A DNA stretch of 7,100 nt from the NCBI GenBank assembly GCA_017695055.1, contig JADILY010000004.1, forward strand, positions 1 to 7,100. Direction: 5' to 3'. Positions 5,877 through 7,100 of the stretch are shown here, piece after piece. The stretch comes from Merdivivens faecigallinarum (GTDB lineage Bacteria; Bacteroidota; Bacteroidia; Bacteroidales; UBA932). Under the pieces are notes generated by a model. It was not told the DNA's origin. It worked only from the letters and a program-made list of their open reading frames with translations, and did no database searches. The position numbers and the translations under genes are program-made. Within the stretch, counting starts at the first letter, position 1; every line of letters begins with the position of its first letter.

Positions 5877-6770
5877 TTATCCGATAGTATGGTTTGCTAA
5901 AAGTTCGACAATAAGGCCTTCTACATCGCTGTCGCTTCCGGTCATGGTCTTGCTCTCCTTGGCCTGGAAAGAAATGCTTTCGATGGTCTTCACTTTCGTA
6001 GGGGAACCGCTGAGTCCGCACTGGGAGAGGTCGGCATCGACATCGGCAGCGCTCCATTCAACGATATTCAGATACGGGCGCTGTCCATACAGTTCCGCAT
6101 AAGGGAGGGATTCCCCGTTCTGGGTAATAGCGGCCTTTTCCTGTACCCCCAGGGCCCTTTTGTATTTCTGCAACAGTTTCGCGTTGCGCGGGCGGCAAGG
6201 AGCGGCGCTTCCGTTCACGGTAACTACCAAAGGAAGAGGGGCTTCGACAGTCTCGACACCTCCGTCTATGTGACGTTTGATGGTTATCTTGCGTGCCTTT
6301 TCGTCAAGAGAAAGTATCTCCTCGGCATAAGTCACCTGGGCAAGTCCGAGCTTCTCGGCAACCTGAGGGCCGACCTGAGCCGTATCACCGTCGATTGCCT
6401 GACGGCCACCTATTATAATATCGTATTCTCCTATTTTCTTAATCGCCGTAGCCAAGGCATAGGAAGTAGCCAACGTGTCGGCACCGGCAAAGGCACGGTC
6501 AGTCAGCAGATATCCTCCATCGGCACCCCTGTAAAGCCCTTCGCGGATGATTTCCGCAGCGCGGCCCGGCCCCATTGTCAACAATGTGACGGTAGAACCC
6601 GGGTGGGACTCTTTCAAACGGAGTGCCTGCTCCAGCGCATTGAGGTCCTCCGGATTGAATATGGCCGGAAGAGCGGCGCGGTTGATTGTCCCGTCGGCAT
6701 TCATGGCATCTTTCCCGACATTCCTCGTATCGGGAACCTGTTTTGCCAATACTACTATTTTTAAACCCAT
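5877..6770 (-). CDS. etfB: Electron transfer flavoprotein, beta subunit
   Basis: EtfB pairs with EtfA to form a soluble cytoplasmic flavoprotein that carries electrons to or from acyl-CoA dehydrogenases. The 297-residue product starts with the family's N-terminal strand (KIVVLAKQVPDT, residues 4-15). It contains MGPGRAAEIIREGL (66-79), TDRAFAGADTLATS (90-103), GRQAIDGDTAQVGP (122-135), DGG near 169-171 and GSPTKV (255-260). The RQAIDGDTAQVGP form is what I recall from electron-bifurcating ETFs (Acidaminococcus, clostridial Bcd-Etf); the mitochondrial type has KQAIDDDxNQTGQ in this place. Usual length is about 255-265. The excess is roughly 25-30 residues inserted around 203-235, before the GSPTKV segment. 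The ATG lies about 30 bases after the predicted transcription start and is the first family-consistent start. The stop is 2 bases before the etfA ATG, so the genes are translationally close-coupled. Confidence 0.97.
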   Translation of the reverse strand: MGLKIVVLAKQVPDTRNVGKDAMNADGTINRAALPAIFNPEDLNALEQALRLKESHPGSTVTLLTMGPGRAAEIIREGLYRGADGGYLLTDRAFAGADTLATSYALATAIKKIGEYDIIIGGRQAIDGDTAQVGPQVAEKLGLAQVTYAEEILSLDEKARKITIKRHIDGGVETVEAPLPLVVTVNGSAAPCRPRNAKLLQKYKRALGVQEKAAITQNGESLPYAELYGQRPYLNIVEWSAADVDADLSQCGLSGSPTKVKTIESISFQAKESKTMTGSDSDVEGLIVELLANHTIG

Positions 6771-6809
6771 ATTAATTAATTATTAGTTAATCTTCTATAT
6801 CCCAACTTG

Positions 6810-6839
6810 CAAATTTACTGATAAAACTGCATTTTCCAA
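6810..6839 (-). promoter_or_regulatory. Bacteroidota-type promoter of the etfB-etfA-acyl-CoA dehydrogenase operon
   Basis: On the minus strand, TAAATTTG (6817-6810) is an exact match to the -7 consensus TAnnTTTG. A TTG (6839-6837) lies 19 bases upstream at the -33 position. Transcription would start near 6803, giving a leader of roughly 30 bases before the etfB ATG at 6770. The leader is almost entirely A and T and has no Shine-Dalgarno sequence, as is normal in this phylum. No other strong match was seen between EF-G and etfB, so this probably serves the whole three-gene operon. Confidence 0.7.
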
Positions 6840-6853
6840 CAATCTTCGTCGGA

Positions 6854-6897
6854 AAATCAAAGGAGGCTATGCGCAAACGCACGGCCTCCTTCGATTT
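6854..6897 (-). terminator. Hairpin terminator after the EF-G family gene
   Basis: It begins 23 bases after the EF-G stop codon. Positions 6854-6867 pair with 6884-6897 over 14 bp. The single A/C mismatch seen on the plus strand (6859/6892) becomes a U-G wobble in minus-strand RNA, so the stem is unbroken only in the leftward transcript. A small inner stem (6870-6873 with 6878-6881) caps it with a CAAA loop. The 3' arm ends in a U-rich stretch (UUUGAUUUU), which supplies the U-tract. It also separates EF-G from the etf operon promoter, which starts a few bases further left. Confidence 0.75.
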
Positions 6898-6920
6898 CAC
6901 ATGGATGCATACGGCAACCG

Positions 6921-7100
6921 TTATTCGTCCTTCTCGCTTTCCATGTATGCCTTGAGCAGTTTTTCTTGAACATCGGCCGGTACCGGCTGATAGTCAGCAA
7001 AGTTCATTGTGAACGTAGCCGCGCCGGAAGTGAGTGAAGACAGGGTAGTCGAATATTTGTACAGCTCTGCAAGAGGAACCCTTGCCTTGAGCACGTCGAA
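6921..7100 (-). CDS. Elongation factor G family protein, C-terminal 59 residues (partial, runs off the right edge)
   Basis: EF-G is the GTPase that drives translocation on the ribosome. Only the end of the protein is present: the frame is open from the window edge to a TAA at 6921-6923. The visible part matches the end of EF-G domain V: VPLAELYKYSTTLSSLTSG followed by AATFTMNFADYQPVP, then a helical acidic tail ending ESEKDE. The family pattern here is VPL(A/S)E(M/L)xxYxTxLRSxTxGRxxxTMxFxxY. This copy has Ser where the family usually has Arg in 'LRS', and Ala where it usually has Arg after the Gly ('SGAAT' for 'QGRGT/A'). Many Bacteroidota carry a second, divergent EF-G besides the ribosomal-operon copy. 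These changes and the absence of neighbouring ribosomal-protein genes make a paralogue more likely than canonical fusA, but the GTPase domain is outside the window so this stays an inference. Confidence 0.92.
   Translation of the reverse strand, partial: FDVLKARVPLAELYKYSTTLSSLTSGAATFTMNFADYQPVPADVQEKLLKAYMESEKDE

Noticed and set aside
5875..6057. N-terminal extension of etfA by 61 codons
   Set aside because: It would overlap etfB, is Arg/Cys-rich and unlike any ETF; the ATG at 5874 gives the normal length and N-terminus.
5005..6102. Open frame of 365 codons on the plus strand opposite etfA and the end of etfB
   Set aside because: It lies entirely antisense to two unmistakable genes, has no promoter or recognisable domain, and its openness follows from the codon usage of the real genes.
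1..7100. CRISPR array, tRNA, rRNA, insertion sequence or phage genes
   Set aside because: No regularly spaced repeats, no cloverleaf or rRNA-like segments, and no transposase, integrase or phage protein motifs were seen on either strand.

Overview
The window looks like chromosomal DNA from an anaerobic member of the Bacteroidales (Bacteroidota); I cannot fix the genus. The evidence is consistent: every supportable gene lies on the minus strand, starts are not preceded by Shine-Dalgarno sequences, two upstream regions carry the Bacteroidota-type -33/-7 promoter (TTG, about 20 bases, TAnnTTTG, both with TAAATTTG), two lipoproteins have the secreted-lipoprotein style of this phylum, and the electron-transfer flavoprotein and acyl-CoA dehydrogenase proteins have the lengths I associate with gut Bacteroidales.

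Reading in the direction of transcription, from right to left: (1) 7100-6921, the last 59 codons of an elongation factor G family protein, followed by a strong hairpin terminator. (2) 6842-3145, a compact operon etfB - etfA - acyl-CoA dehydrogenase, with gaps of 2 and 3 bases, behind a well-formed promoter. EtfA and EtfB form an FAD-containing electron carrier that works with the dehydrogenase on a CoA thioester. Their motifs resemble the electron-bifurcating (NADH/ferredoxin-linked) ETF class more than the mitochondrial class. (3) 3144-2954, an intergenic region with two hairpins and a run of ten C. (4) 2953-683, a 756-residue lipoprotein with three N-terminal repeats ending in FTMP motifs and a long C-terminal half of unrecognised function. 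(5) 682-562, a short gap with a GC-rich hairpin and a second well-formed promoter. (6) 561-129, a small lipoprotein gene that is only readable if a frameshift at a run of seven G (minus strand) is corrected; its C-terminus also looks cut short. (7) 128-1, AT-rich DNA with nested inverted repeats, a possible leftward promoter and possibly the first codons of another leftward gene.

The etf-dehydrogenase operon is the only part with a clear joint function: oxidation or reduction of an acyl-CoA / enoyl-CoA pair coupled to electron transfer. I see no mobile element, CRISPR array, tRNA or rRNA, and no defence or biosynthetic system. The points most worth a second look are the frameshifted small lipoprotein, the bifurcating-type ETF with no visible crotonyl-CoA pathway partners, and the left-edge inverted repeats. 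I do not see convincing evidence of a new biological system.
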